This document shows, one piece after another, positions 1-6,739 of a DNA stretch of 9,191 nucleotides. The notes beneath the pieces were generated by a model that had not been told where the DNA came from, did not search any database, and saw only the letters and a list, made by a program, of their open reading frames with translations. The position numbers were made by a program, and so were the translations under genes. This stretch comes from Gallionellaceae bacterium (GTDB lineage: Bacteria > Pseudomonadota > Gammaproteobacteria > Burkholderiales > Gallionellaceae): NCBI GenBank assembly GCA_003445795.1, contig DMCN01000023.1:12710-21900 (forward strand), in the 5' to 3' direction. How positions within the stretch are numbered: the first letter of the stretch is position 1; each line of letters opens with the position of its first letter.

Positions 1-1
1 C

Positions 2-919
2 GCCATCGGCCAGGCCCTGCTCGCCAAGCGCATGGGCAAGAAGCGCGTCATCGCCGAGACCGGCGCGGGTATGCACGGCGTGGCAACCGCCACCGTGGCC
101 GCGCGCTTCGGCATGGAATGCATCGTCTACATGGGCGCGGAAGACATCCAGCGCCAAGCGCCCAATGTGTTCCGCATGAAGCTGCTGGGGGCGACCGTCG
201 TTCCGGTCGAGAGCGGTTCCAAGACGCTCAAGGATGCCTGCAATGAAGCCATCCGCGACTGGGTCACCAACGTCGAGAGCACGTTCTACATCTTCGGCAC
301 CGCGGCAGGCCCACATCCGTATCCGATGATGGTGCGCGATTTCCAGTGCGTGATCGGCAACGAGGCCAAAGTGCAGATGCCGGAGATGATCGGCCGCCAG
401 CCGGATGCGGTGATCGCTTGCGTCGGTGGTGGTTCCAACGCAATCGGCCTGTTCCATCCCTATATCGAAGAGAAAAGCGTGCAGATCATCGGCGTGGAAG
501 CGGGCGGTCACGGTATCACTTCCGGCAAACATGCCGCCCCCCTGACCGGCAACGCCAAGGTCGGCGTGCTGCACGGCAACAAGGTCTACCTGATGCAGGA
601 CGAGAACGGCCAGATCATCGAGACGCACTCAATTTCCGCCGGACTGGATTACCCCGGCGTCGGCCCCGAGCACTGCCTGCTGAAGGATCTCGGTCGCGCC
701 CAATATGTCGCCATCAACGACGACGAGGCGCTGGCGGCATTCGACTCGCTGTGCCGTTTCGAAGGCATCATTCCTGCACTGGAATCCAGCCATGCGCTGG
801 CGCACGCGATGAAGATCGCGCCGACGATGGCGAAAGACAAAGTGCTGCTGGTGAACCTCTCCGGTCGCGGCGACAAGGACATGAACACCGTGGCTCGTAT
901 CAAAGGAATCACGTTATGA
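2..919 (+). CDS. trpB: tryptophan synthase beta chain, 5'-truncated by window edge
   Basis: TrpB is the PLP enzyme that condenses indole, channelled from TrpA, with L-serine to make tryptophan in the cytoplasmic alpha2beta2 complex. The reading frame is open from base 2 and begins AIGQALLAKR, which in the family follows directly after the HKINN motif, so the PLP-binding lysine lies just outside the window. Visible signatures are the substrate carboxylate loop ETGAGMHG (bases about 56-79), the phosphate-binding loop VGGGSNAIG (about 422-448) and the C-terminal LSGRGDKD, whose serine contacts the PLP ring nitrogen in known structures. About 305 of the roughly 400 residues usual for the family are present. 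The loop has Met where the enteric enzyme has Gln (GAGQHG). The TGA stop overlaps the trpA start in an ATGA, which fits translational coupling of the two subunits. Identification is secure; only the N-terminus is missing. Confidence 0.98.
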   Translation, partial: AIGQALLAKRMGKKRVIAETGAGMHGVATATVAARFGMECIVYMGAEDIQRQAPNVFRMKLLGATVVPVESGSKTLKDACNEAIRDWVTNVESTFYIFGTAAGPHPYPMMVRDFQCVIGNEAKVQMPEMIGRQPDAVIACVGGGSNAIGLFHPYIEEKSVQIIGVEAGGHGITSGKHAAPLTGNAKVGVLHGNKVYLMQDENGQIIETHSISAGLDYPGVGPEHCLLKDLGRAQYVAINDDEALAAFDSLCRFEGIIPALESSHALAHAMKIAPTMAKDKVLLVNLSGRGDKDMNTVARIKGITL

Positions 920-1713
920 GCCGCATCGACACGACCTTCGCCAAATTGAAGCAGCAGCAGCGCAAGGCCCTCATCCCCTTCATCACCGCAGGAGATCCCT
1001 CGCAGCAACTCACTGTGCCGCTGATGCACGGTCTGGTGGCGGCGGGCGCGGATGTGCTCGAACTTGGCGTGCCGTTCTCCGACCCGATGGCGGACGGCCC
1101 GACCATCCAGCGTGCTTCCGAGCGCGCGCTCAAGAACGGCATGTCGTTGCGCGGCGTGCTCGGCATGGTGGCTGAGTTTCGAAAGCAGGATGCAGCAACA
1201 CCTGTAGTGCTGATGGGCTATGGCAATCCGATCGAGGCGATGGGCTGGGAAGTGTTCGCACAGCGTTGTGCCGAGGTCGGCGTCGATGGCGTGCTGACGG
1301 TAGATTTTCCGCCGGAAGAGAGCCACGAAGCGTTCGAGCATCTGCAGCGCCACAACATCGCGCCCATCTTTCTGCTAGCACCGACCACCAACGAGGCGCG
1401 CATTGAACAGGTCGCCAAGCTGGCGCGCGGCTATGTATATTACGTCTCGCTCAAGGGCGTCACCGGCGCGGGCAACCTCGACCTGTCGGCCATCGAACAG
1501 AAGCTGCCGCAACTGCGCAAGCACATCAAGCTGCCCATCGGCGTCGGCTTCGGCATCCGCGATGCGGCGACGGCCAGGGCGGTAGCAAAATTGTGCGACG
1601 GCGTGGTGGTGGGTAGCCGCATCGTGCAGGAAATCGAGGATTCGACCGAAAAAAATGTAGTCGCCAATGTGGGCAAATTGGTGAAAGAATTACGTCAGGC
1701 GATAGATCAATAA
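916..1713 (+). CDS. trpA: tryptophan synthase alpha chain
   Basis: TrpA cleaves indole-3-glycerol phosphate to indole and glyceraldehyde 3-phosphate and passes indole through the tunnel to TrpB. The protein is 265 aa, close to the usual length. The N-terminus MSRIDTTFAKL, the FITAGDP motif, and the catalytic acids Glu49 and Asp60 in ELGVPFSDPMADGP fall at the same numbers as in the Salmonella enzyme. The phosphate-binding part near the C-terminus is visible as GVGFGIRD and VVGSRIV. The ATG at 916 is chosen because it overlaps the trpB stop in ATGA and is preceded by AAAGGAA (902-908) at good spacing. The same frame stays open upstream inside trpB, but that stretch is not TrpA-like. The next gene, accD, starts 13 bases after the stop, consistent with one operon. 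Confidence 0.98.
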   Translation: MSRIDTTFAKLKQQQRKALIPFITAGDPSQQLTVPLMHGLVAAGADVLELGVPFSDPMADGPTIQRASERALKNGMSLRGVLGMVAEFRKQDAATPVVLMGYGNPIEAMGWEVFAQRCAEVGVDGVLTVDFPPEESHEAFEHLQRHNIAPIFLLAPTTNEARIEQVAKLARGYVYYVSLKGVTGAGNLDLSAIEQKLPQLRKHIKLPIGVGFGIRDAATARAVAKLCDGVVVGSRIVQEIEDSTEKNVVANVGKLVKELRQAIDQ

Positions 1714-1726
1714 AGAGGAGAACGAT

Positions 1727-2611
1727 ATGAGCTGGTTCCAAAAACTGTTACCGCCCAAGATCAAGCGCAGGGGAGAGGCCGACGCCAAGAAGAGCGTGCC
1801 GGATGGTCTGTGGCACAAATGCCCGTCCTGTCAGGCAGTGCTGTATCACGCCGACCTGGAAAAGAACTTCAGCGTCTGCCCCAAGTGCAGCCACCATCAC
1901 CGCATCGGCGCGCGTACCCGTCTCGACTGGCTGCTGGATAGTGAAGGCCGTTTCGAGATCGGCTCGGAAGTACTGTCGGTCGATACCCTGAAATTCAAGG
2001 ACCAGAAGAAATACAGCGACCGTCTGGTCGAGGCGAAAAAGAAGACCGATGAAGACGATGCGCTGATCGTGCTGCAGGGTAGCATCCATGCCTTGCCTGT
2101 CGTGGTCGCCGCGTTCGAGTTCGACTTCATGGGCGGCTCCATGGGCTCGGTCGTCGGCGAACGTTTCGTGCGCGGCGTGCAGGTCGCGCTGGAACAGCAA
2201 TGCCCCTTCGTCTGCTACTCCGCCAGCGGCGGTGCGCGCATGCAGGAAGGCCTGCTGTCGCTGATGCAGATGGCCAAGACCAGCGCCGCGCTCACCCAGT
2301 TGAGCGAAGCCCGTCTGCCCTTCATCTCCGTACTCACCGACCCGACCATGGGCGGCGTCTCCGCCAGCTTCGCCTTCCTCGGCGACGTGGTCATCGCCGA
2401 ACCCGGCGCATTGATCGGCTTCGCCGGCGCGCGCGTGATTCAGCAGACCGTGCGCGAGACCTTGCCCGATGGTTTTCAGCGTGCCGAGTTCCTGCTCGAA
2501 CACGGCGCCATCGACATGATCGTCGACCGTCGTCAGATGCGCGACCAACTGGCTACGCTGATCACTCTGCTGACCAAGCAGGATGCGGTGGCGAAGCTGG
2601 AGGCGGCGTAA
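1727..2611 (+). CDS. accD: acetyl-CoA carboxylase carboxyltransferase subunit beta
   Basis: AccD pairs with AccA (not in the window) to form the carboxyltransferase that moves CO2 from carboxybiotin to acetyl-CoA, giving malonyl-CoA for fatty acid synthesis. The protein is 294 aa, slightly shorter than the E. coli form. An N-terminal four-cysteine zinc ribbon is complete: Cys32 and Cys35 in KCPSC, then Cys51 and Cys54 in VCPKC. The crotonase-fold part carries GGSMGSVVGERF (136-147), SASGGARMQEG (165-175), PTMGGVSAS (206-214) and GFAGARV (231-237), which form the acyl-CoA and oxyanion region in the family. The start is supported by a strong AGAGGAG (1714-1720) six bases before the ATG. In E. 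coli the zinc ribbon also binds accD/accA mRNA; the intact cysteines leave that possible here but do not show it. trp genes next to accD-folC are common in betaproteobacteria. Confidence 0.98.
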   Translation: MSWFQKLLPPKIKRRGEADAKKSVPDGLWHKCPSCQAVLYHADLEKNFSVCPKCSHHHRIGARTRLDWLLDSEGRFEIGSEVLSVDTLKFKDQKKYSDRLVEAKKKTDEDDALIVLQGSIHALPVVVAAFEFDFMGGSMGSVVGERFVRGVQVALEQQCPFVCYSASGGARMQEGLLSLMQMAKTSAALTQLSEARLPFISVLTDPTMGGVSASFAFLGDVVIAEPGALIGFAGARVIQQTVRETLPDGFQRAEFLLEHGAIDMIVDRRQMRDQLATLITLLTKQDAVAKLEAA

Positions 2612-2621
2612 TCTTCAGTTC

Positions 2622-2652
2622 AGTGATCAGCGGGGAAGCCTCGCTGATCACT
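2622..2652 (+). repeat. long perfect hairpin in the accD-folC gap
   Basis: An inverted repeat lies 10 bases after the accD stop. Arms AGTGATCAGCG (2622-2632) and CGCTGATCACT (2642-2652) are perfect complements. The stem extends inward by one G-T and two G-C pairs to an AAG triloop, giving 14 bp in all. No T run follows (CTCTCTAGTC), so it is not a standard intrinsic terminator on this strand, and none is seen on the other strand either. It ends only 17 bases before the folC ATG. It may be an mRNA processing or stability element, or a weak attenuator that lowers expression downstream of accD; this is inference. Confidence 0.6.
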
Positions 2653-2669
2653 CTCTAGTCGGTGATGAA

Positions 2670-3935
2670 ATGCCTACTTCCCTGGCCGACTGGCTAAGCT
2701 ATCTAGAATCCCTTCACCCCAAAACCATCGCGCTCGGCCTTGAGCGCGTGGTGCAAGTCAAACAACGTCTCGATCTGCAACCCGATTTTCCCGTTATCGT
2801 CGTCGGCGGCACCAACGGCAAGGGCTCGGTGTGCGCGATGCTGGAAGCCATTCTGCATGCGGCCGGATACAAGGTCGGTTGCTACACCTCACCGCATCTG
2901 CTGGCTTACAACGAGCGCGTGCGTATCGCCAGACAGCAGGCGAGCGATGCGGAGTTGTGTGCTTCGTTCGAACAAATCGAGCAGGTGCGCTGCGATATCG
3001 CGCTGACCTATTTCGAGTTCGGCACGCTGGCCGCGATGCAGTGTTTCATCTCGCACAAGGTGGATGTCGCGATCCTCGAAGTTGGGCTGGGCGGCCGATT
3101 GGATGCGGTGAATGTGTTCGACGCCGATGTCGCGGTGGTGACCAGTGTGGATATCGATCATGTCGATTATCTGGGTGATACGCGCGAAAAGATCGCCTTC
3201 GAGAAGGCCGGAATCTTCCGCAAGGGCAAAGTGGCCATCTGTGCCGACGGCGATGTGCCGCAGGCGCTGCGCCAGCATGCGCAGCAGATCGGCGCGGAGT
3301 TGTGGTGCATAGGCAGCGAGTTCGGATTCCTCAAACATGATGGGCAGTGGGACTATCGCAGCAAGGCAGGCTCGCGCAGCGCCTTGCCATACCCGGCCTT
3401 GCGCGGGGCGTTCCAACTGAACAACGCCAGCGCGGTGCTGGCGGCGCTGGATGCGCTCAGGGACAGCTTGCCCGTGAACATGGGGGTGATACGGCGCGGG
3501 TTGGTCGAGGTGGAGCTGGCCGGGCGTTTTCAGTTCATTCCGGGCAAGCCGCAGCTCATCCTCGATGTGGCGCACAACCCGCATGCGGCGCGCTCGCTGG
3601 CGCAGAATCTGGCCAACCTGCCGCCCGCAAAGACTTTCGCCGTGTTTGCCATGCTCAAGGACAAGGATATGGCTGGGGTGGTGCAGGCGCTGGATGCGCA
3701 CATCGATGAATGGCTGGTGGCGGGCATCGATGCGCCGCGCGGGGCGGCGGTTGCCGAACTGGCGCAGGTGCTGCTGGATAATCGTGTTCGGGGTGCGGTC
3801 CGGGTCTGCGATTCCATCGAAAACGCGCTGCATGAGGCCAGCAATCGCGCTGGCGAAAATGATAGAATCGCGGCGTTCGGTTCCTTTTACACAGTGGCGG
3901 AAGTGATGCGTGTGCGCGGCCTGCGCGGCGGCTGA
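2670..3935 (+). CDS. folC: bifunctional folylpolyglutamate / dihydrofolate synthase
   Basis: FolC is an ATP-dependent Mur-ligase-like enzyme that adds glutamate to dihydropteroate and extends gamma-glutamyl tails on folates, feeding the one-carbon pool used by purine and methionine synthesis. From the ATG at 2670 the protein is 421 aa, the usual size. Visible motifs are the P-loop GGTNGKGS (46-53), YTSPHL (72-77), GLGGRLDAVN (139-148), the VDYLG segment (about 165-169), EKAGIFR (178-184, whose lysine is carbamylated in characterised homologues) and the C-terminal LDVAHNPHA (298-306). The frame is open back into accD, but family similarity begins at MPTSLADWLSYL, and GGTGAT (2661-2666) upstream of the ATG can pair with the 16S rRNA 3' end. 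The 58-base gap to accD contains a strong hairpin. dedD follows after 18 bases, in the same folC-dedD-cvpA-purF order as in E. coli. Confidence 0.96.
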   Translation: MPTSLADWLSYLESLHPKTIALGLERVVQVKQRLDLQPDFPVIVVGGTNGKGSVCAMLEAILHAAGYKVGCYTSPHLLAYNERVRIARQQASDAELCASFEQIEQVRCDIALTYFEFGTLAAMQCFISHKVDVAILEVGLGGRLDAVNVFDADVAVVTSVDIDHVDYLGDTREKIAFEKAGIFRKGKVAICADGDVPQALRQHAQQIGAELWCIGSEFGFLKHDGQWDYRSKAGSRSALPYPALRGAFQLNNASAVLAALDALRDSLPVNMGVIRRGLVEVELAGRFQFIPGKPQLILDVAHNPHAARSLAQNLANLPPAKTFAVFAMLKDKDMAGVVQALDAHIDEWLVAGIDAPRGAAVAELAQVLLDNRVRGAVRVCDSIENALHEASNRAGENDRIAAFGSFYTVAEVMRVRGLRGG

Positions 3936-3953
3936 TCTTCCAGGGAAATTACA

Positions 3954-4589
3954 ATGGCAAAACAGCTTTCTACAGAAGAAGAGTTAAATATCAAGCGCCA
4001 GTCGCGCCGGCGTCTGATCGGTGCAGTGACGCTGGTCGTGGTGGTGGTGATCTTCCTGCCTATCGTGTTCGACAGCGAGCAGTCGCCGACTGCGGGCAAT
4101 AACATCGAGTTGCGCATTCCGGACAAGGATAAGGTGCCGGAATTCCAGCCCAAGATCGACTTGCCCCAGATCGACAAGATGGCATCCGAGGTCGAGGCTG
4201 CTCCGGTAGTCGCAAGCGCGCCGGTCGCGGTCAGTGCGCCCGCTGCGGTGCCCGCTCCGGTGGTGGTCAAGCCGGCCGTCACCCCTCCCGCCGTGACCAA
4301 ACCCAAGACTGAAGTCAAACCCAAGGTGGAAAGCAAGCCCGCCGTCAAGCCGCAAGCCGCCGTGCCGAAGACCGGCTGGGGTGTGCAAGTAGGTGCTTTC
4401 GCCAATATCGATACCGCCAAGAGCCTGCAAGCCAAGCTGAGCAAGCAGGGATATCACGCATACACGGAAAAGGCAGGAAACGTCACGCGCGTGCGTATCG
4501 GCAGTTATCCGACGCGCGAGGCAGCGGAAAAGGTGCAGGTCAAGCTGGTGGCGCAGGGAACGCAGGCCAACGTGGTCAGCCTCGAATAA
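3954..4589 (+). CDS. dedD: DedD-like SPOR-domain protein, single-pass inner membrane
   Basis: This 211-aa protein has the architecture of DedD/FtsN-type division proteins. A short basic cytoplasmic N-terminus (to about residue 20) is followed by one hydrophobic segment (about 21-39, with VTLVVVVVIFLP). Next comes a long Pro/Ala/Val/Lys-rich periplasmic linker (about 80-138) and then a C-terminal SPOR domain (about 141-211). The SPOR domain shows GWGVQVGAFAN, a YHAYTEK strand, VTRVRIGSYPTREAAEKV and a final NVVSLE. SPOR domains bind denuded septal peptidoglycan, so a divisome role is expected. The symbol rests on domain layout plus position between folC and cvpA. The linker is low-complexity and will be poorly conserved. 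AGGGA (3942-3946) sits seven bases before the ATG. cvpA follows after 10 bases. Confidence 0.9.
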   Translation: MAKQLSTEEELNIKRQSRRRLIGAVTLVVVVVIFLPIVFDSEQSPTAGNNIELRIPDKDKVPEFQPKIDLPQIDKMASEVEAAPVVASAPVAVSAPAAVPAPVVVKPAVTPPAVTKPKTEVKPKVESKPAVKPQAAVPKTGWGVQVGAFANIDTAKSLQAKLSKQGYHAYTEKAGNVTRVRIGSYPTREAAEKVQVKLVAQGTQANVVSLE

Positions 4590-4599
4590 GGGTCGGCCG

Positions 4600-5079
4600 G
4601 TGACGTCGTTCGATTACGCGGTCATTGCGGTCGTCATACTTTCGGCGTTGGTGGGTTGGTGGCGCGGCTTCATGTACGAGCTGTTCTCGCTGATCGGCTG
4701 GCTGGCGGCGTACATCGTGGCGCGCACCTTCACCGATCAAGCGCTGCCGTTCGTACCCGAGGCGGTCGGAGCAGCGCATCTGCGTTCGGCGGCGGCGTTT
4801 GCGGCGCTTTTCATCGCGACGCTGATCGCCGGAGCGTTGGTGGCCTGGTTCCTGGCGCGGCTTGCGAAGTTCGCCGGACTGTCGGGCATGGACGGCAAGT
4901 TTGGCGCGATCTTCGGCATGCTGCGCGGCGGGCTGGTGGTGATCGCGCTGGTGTGGCTGGGCGGGCTGACCGATCTGCCGCAACTGCCGTTCTGGCGCGA
5001 CGCGCTGACGAGCAAGCCATTGCAGGAAGCGGCGTTGTACGCGAAAGATTATCTGCCGCAGGACGCGGTGAAAAAGTAA
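4600..5079 (+). CDS. cvpA: CvpA family membrane protein
   Basis: CvpA is a small polytopic inner-membrane protein named for its requirement in colicin V production; its molecular activity is not well defined. The protein is 159 aa, close to the E. coli length. Four hydrophobic stretches are visible at about residues 5-23, 27-45, 63-88 and 101-121. Family hallmarks are the opening FDYAVIAVVILSALVGWWRG and the GKFGAIFGMLRGGLVV segment before the last helix. The start is a GTG at 4600. The ribosome-binding AAGGG (4588-4592) overlaps the dedD TAA stop and sits seven bases before it, and no better ATG exists upstream, so translation is probably coupled to dedD. purF follows after 27 bases, the conserved cvpA-purF pairing. 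Confidence 0.94.
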   Translation: MTSFDYAVIAVVILSALVGWWRGFMYELFSLIGWLAAYIVARTFTDQALPFVPEAVGAAHLRSAAAFAALFIATLIAGALVAWFLARLAKFAGLSGMDGKFGAIFGMLRGGLVVIALVWLGGLTDLPQLPFWRDALTSKPLQEAALYAKDYLPQDAVKK

Positions 5080-5106
5080 CACTGGATCAACTAACCGGAA
5101 CGAATC

Positions 5107-6633
5107 ATGTGTGGCATTCTCGGCGTCGTAGCGCAAAGTCCCGTCAACCAGTTGCTGTATGACGGTCTGCAGGTGTTGCAGCATCGCGGGCAGGATGCTG
5201 CGGGTATCGCCACGCTGGAGCACAACACCTTCCATCTGCACAAAGGCAACGGCCTGGCGCACGACGTTTTCCGCACCCGCAACATGCGCGCGCTGACCGG
5301 CAATGCCGGCATCGCCCATGTGCGCTATCCGACCGCCGGCTCCGCTGTCGACCACAACGAAGCACAGCCGTTCTATGTGAACTCGCCGTTCGGACTGGTG
5401 CTGGGACACAACGGTAACCTCACCAACACCTCGCAACTGCAAAAAGAGCTGTTCCTGGAAGACATGCGCCATGTGAACACCAATTCCGATTCGGAAGTGT
5501 TGCTCAATGTGCTGGCGCACGAGTTGCAGGCCAACGCCACCAACTTCCGTCTCGATACCAAGGCCATCTTCGCGGCAGTGAGCGCGGTGCATAGACGGTG
5601 CAAGGGGGCATACGCCGTGGTGGCGATGATCTCAGGTTACGGCCTGCTGGCATTTCGCGACACCCACGGTATCCGCCCGCTGGTGGTGGGCAGCAACCAG
5701 ACCGACAAGGGCGTGGAATATCTGGTAGCTTCCGAAAGCGTGGCGCTGGATACGCTGGGCTTCAAGTATCTGCGCGATATCGCGCCGGGCGAGGCGGTGT
5801 ACATCGACCTCGACGGCAACTTCCACAACCAGCAATGTGCCGAGCAGGCCGAACTCAACCCCTGCATCTTCGAATACGTTTATTTCGCCCGTCCCGATTC
5901 GATGATCGACGGCATCTCGGTTTACGAAACGCGGCTCAACATGGGCGAATATCTGGCTGAAAAACTCAAGCGCGTGTGGCCGGATCACGACATCGACGTC
6001 ATCATTCCCATCCCCGATTCGAGCCGTCCCAGCGCTTTGCAGATGGCCAACCACCTCGGCATCCCGTTCCGCGAGGGCTTTGTGAAGAACCGCTACATCG
6101 GCCGCACCTTCATCATGCCGGGGCAGGCCATGCGCAAGAAATCGGTGCGCCAGAAACTCAATGCCATCAGTGTCGAATTCAAGGGCAAGAACGTGCTGCT
6201 GGTGGACGACTCCATCGTGCGAGGCACCACCAGCCGCGAGATAGTGCAGATGGCGCGCGACGCCGGTGCGCGCAAGGTGTATTTCGCCTCCGCCGCGCCC
6301 CCCGTCAAATTCCCCAACGTCTACGGCATCGACATGCCCAGCCGCAAGGAGCTGATCGCCACCGGACGCACCGACGAGGAGATCTGCCGGGAGATCAGCG
6401 CCGACCGCATCATCTACCAGGATCTGGAAGACCTGAAAGCCTCGGTGCAAAAGTGCAATCCGAAGATCGCCAAGTTCGACTGCTCCTGCTTCGACGGCGA
6501 ATACATCACCGGCGACATCACGGCGGAATATCTGGATCGCGTCGAAGCTTCGCGCGCGGGTGGCAAGGCCAACAAGACGCAAGAAGAAGACCAGCTGGAA
6601 CTCGATCTGGTGATGAGTGCCTCTTCCATGTAG
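5107..6633 (+). CDS. purF: amidophosphoribosyltransferase (glutamine PRPP amidotransferase)
   Basis: PurF makes 5-phosphoribosylamine from PRPP and glutamine, the first committed step of purine synthesis. The protein is 508 aa, E. coli-like in length. The N-terminal Ntn-hydrolase glutaminase domain starts MCGILGV, so removal of Met exposes the nucleophilic Cys with no long propeptide. It also shows HVRYPTAGS (Arg73 binds glutamine in homologues), HNGNLTN and NSDSEVLL. The phosphoribosyltransferase domain has the PRPP loop VLLVDDSIVRGTTS, with Asp367 and Asp368 aligning with the E. coli pair. It also has FVKNRYIGRTFI and the SAAPPVKFPNVYGIDMP region. GGAA (5097-5100) precedes the ATG. No PurR-like operator is visible before cvpA or purF. 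It is the last gene of the long operon; the 171-base gap after it belongs to metZ control. Confidence 0.98.
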   Translation: MCGILGVVAQSPVNQLLYDGLQVLQHRGQDAAGIATLEHNTFHLHKGNGLAHDVFRTRNMRALTGNAGIAHVRYPTAGSAVDHNEAQPFYVNSPFGLVLGHNGNLTNTSQLQKELFLEDMRHVNTNSDSEVLLNVLAHELQANATNFRLDTKAIFAAVSAVHRRCKGAYAVVAMISGYGLLAFRDTHGIRPLVVGSNQTDKGVEYLVASESVALDTLGFKYLRDIAPGEAVYIDLDGNFHNQQCAEQAELNPCIFEYVYFARPDSMIDGISVYETRLNMGEYLAEKLKRVWPDHDIDVIIPIPDSSRPSALQMANHLGIPFREGFVKNRYIGRTFIMPGQAMRKKSVRQKLNAISVEFKGKNVLLVDDSIVRGTTSREIVQMARDAGARKVYFASAAPPVKFPNVYGIDMPSRKELIATGRTDEEICREISADRIIYQDLEDLKASVQKCNPKIAKFDCSCFDGEYITGDITAEYLDRVEASRAGGKANKTQEEDQLELDLVMSASSM

Positions 6634-6634
6634 G

Positions 6635-6664
6635 TTGACACTGCCGCAAGGCGGGTGTTACTTT
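6635..6664 (+). promoter_or_regulatory. candidate sigma-70 promoter for the metZ leader
   Basis: A perfect TTGACA -35 hexamer (6635-6640) is followed after 18 bases by TACTTT (6659-6664), a weak -10 box that keeps the most conserved T1, A2 and T6. Transcription would start near 6671, exactly where the SAM-II-like aptamer begins. The -35 box starts one base after the purF stop codon. The agreement between promoter geometry and aptamer position is the main support, since the -10 box alone is unconvincing. Confidence 0.55.
6636..6660 (+). terminator. possible weak hairpin at the end of the purF transcript
   Basis: TGACAC (6636-6641) can pair with GTGTTA (6655-6660), including one G-T pair. After a two-base bulge, CCGC (6644-6647) pairs with GCGG (6651-6654) around an AAG loop. 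Only CTTTCC follows, so there is no real T tract and it would be a poor intrinsic terminator. It coincides with the candidate metZ promoter spacer, so the symmetry could also be incidental. Confidence 0.3.
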
Positions 6665-6670
6665 CCGTCT

Positions 6671-6725
6671 GCGCCGATTTGAGGAACAGCTTGCGGGCGC
6701 TTAATAAATACAGCTAAAGCGAGGG
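6671..6725 (+). promoter_or_regulatory. SAM-II-type riboswitch aptamer upstream of metZ
   Basis: This RNA is predicted to bind S-adenosylmethionine and turn off metZ. P1 is GCGCC (6671-6675) with GGCGC (6696-6700). It encloses a 20-base loop that starts GATTTGA right after P1 and contains GCTTGC (6689-6694). A linker TTAATAAATACA (6701-6712) leads to GCTAAAGC (6713-6720). The pseudoknot P2 pairs GC 6693-6694 with GC 6713-6714, and GCTT 6689-6692 with AAGC 6717-6720, leaving T6715 and A6716 for the ligand site. The order P1, GAUUU, UUGC, P1', A-rich linker, GCUAAA and the split pseudoknot match the SAM-II class as I remember it from the environmental metX structure and alphaproteobacterial metA/metZ leaders. 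Placement before metZ fits that class. I could not run a covariance model; the homology is from memory. Confidence 0.85.
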
Positions 6726-6739
6726 AGACCCGGTTTAGC
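6713..6739 (+). promoter_or_regulatory. predicted antiterminator of the metZ leader
   Basis: GCTAAA (6713-6718), part of the aptamer core, is exactly complementary to TTTAGC (6734-6739) in the terminator loop. Inside that stem GGG (6723-6725) can pair with CCC (6729-6731) around AGA. The structure uses the CCC of the terminator's left arm and the ligand-binding GCTAAA, so it excludes both aptamer and terminator. The expected logic is that without SAM the antiterminator forms and metZ is transcribed, while with SAM the aptamer holds GCTAAA and the terminator forms. This is inference from complementarity only. Confidence 0.5.

Noticed and set aside
346..915. Upstream extension of the trpA frame inside trpB
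   Set aside because: The extension is an Arg-rich out-of-frame reading of trpB; TrpA similarity starts at the ATG at 916, which has a ribosome-binding site and ATGA coupling.
2583..2669. Earlier ATG for folC within accD
   Set aside because: The added residues are the out-of-frame end of accD plus the hairpin sequence; FolC similarity begins at 2670.
5080..5106. Search for a PurR-type operator before purF
   Set aside because: The 27-base gap and the dedD-cvpA gap show no ACGCAAACGTTTGCGT-like palindrome.
4576..5592. 338-codon minus-strand frame over cvpA and purF
   Set aside because: Shadow of real plus-strand genes; the product is Arg/Gln/His-rich with no domain.
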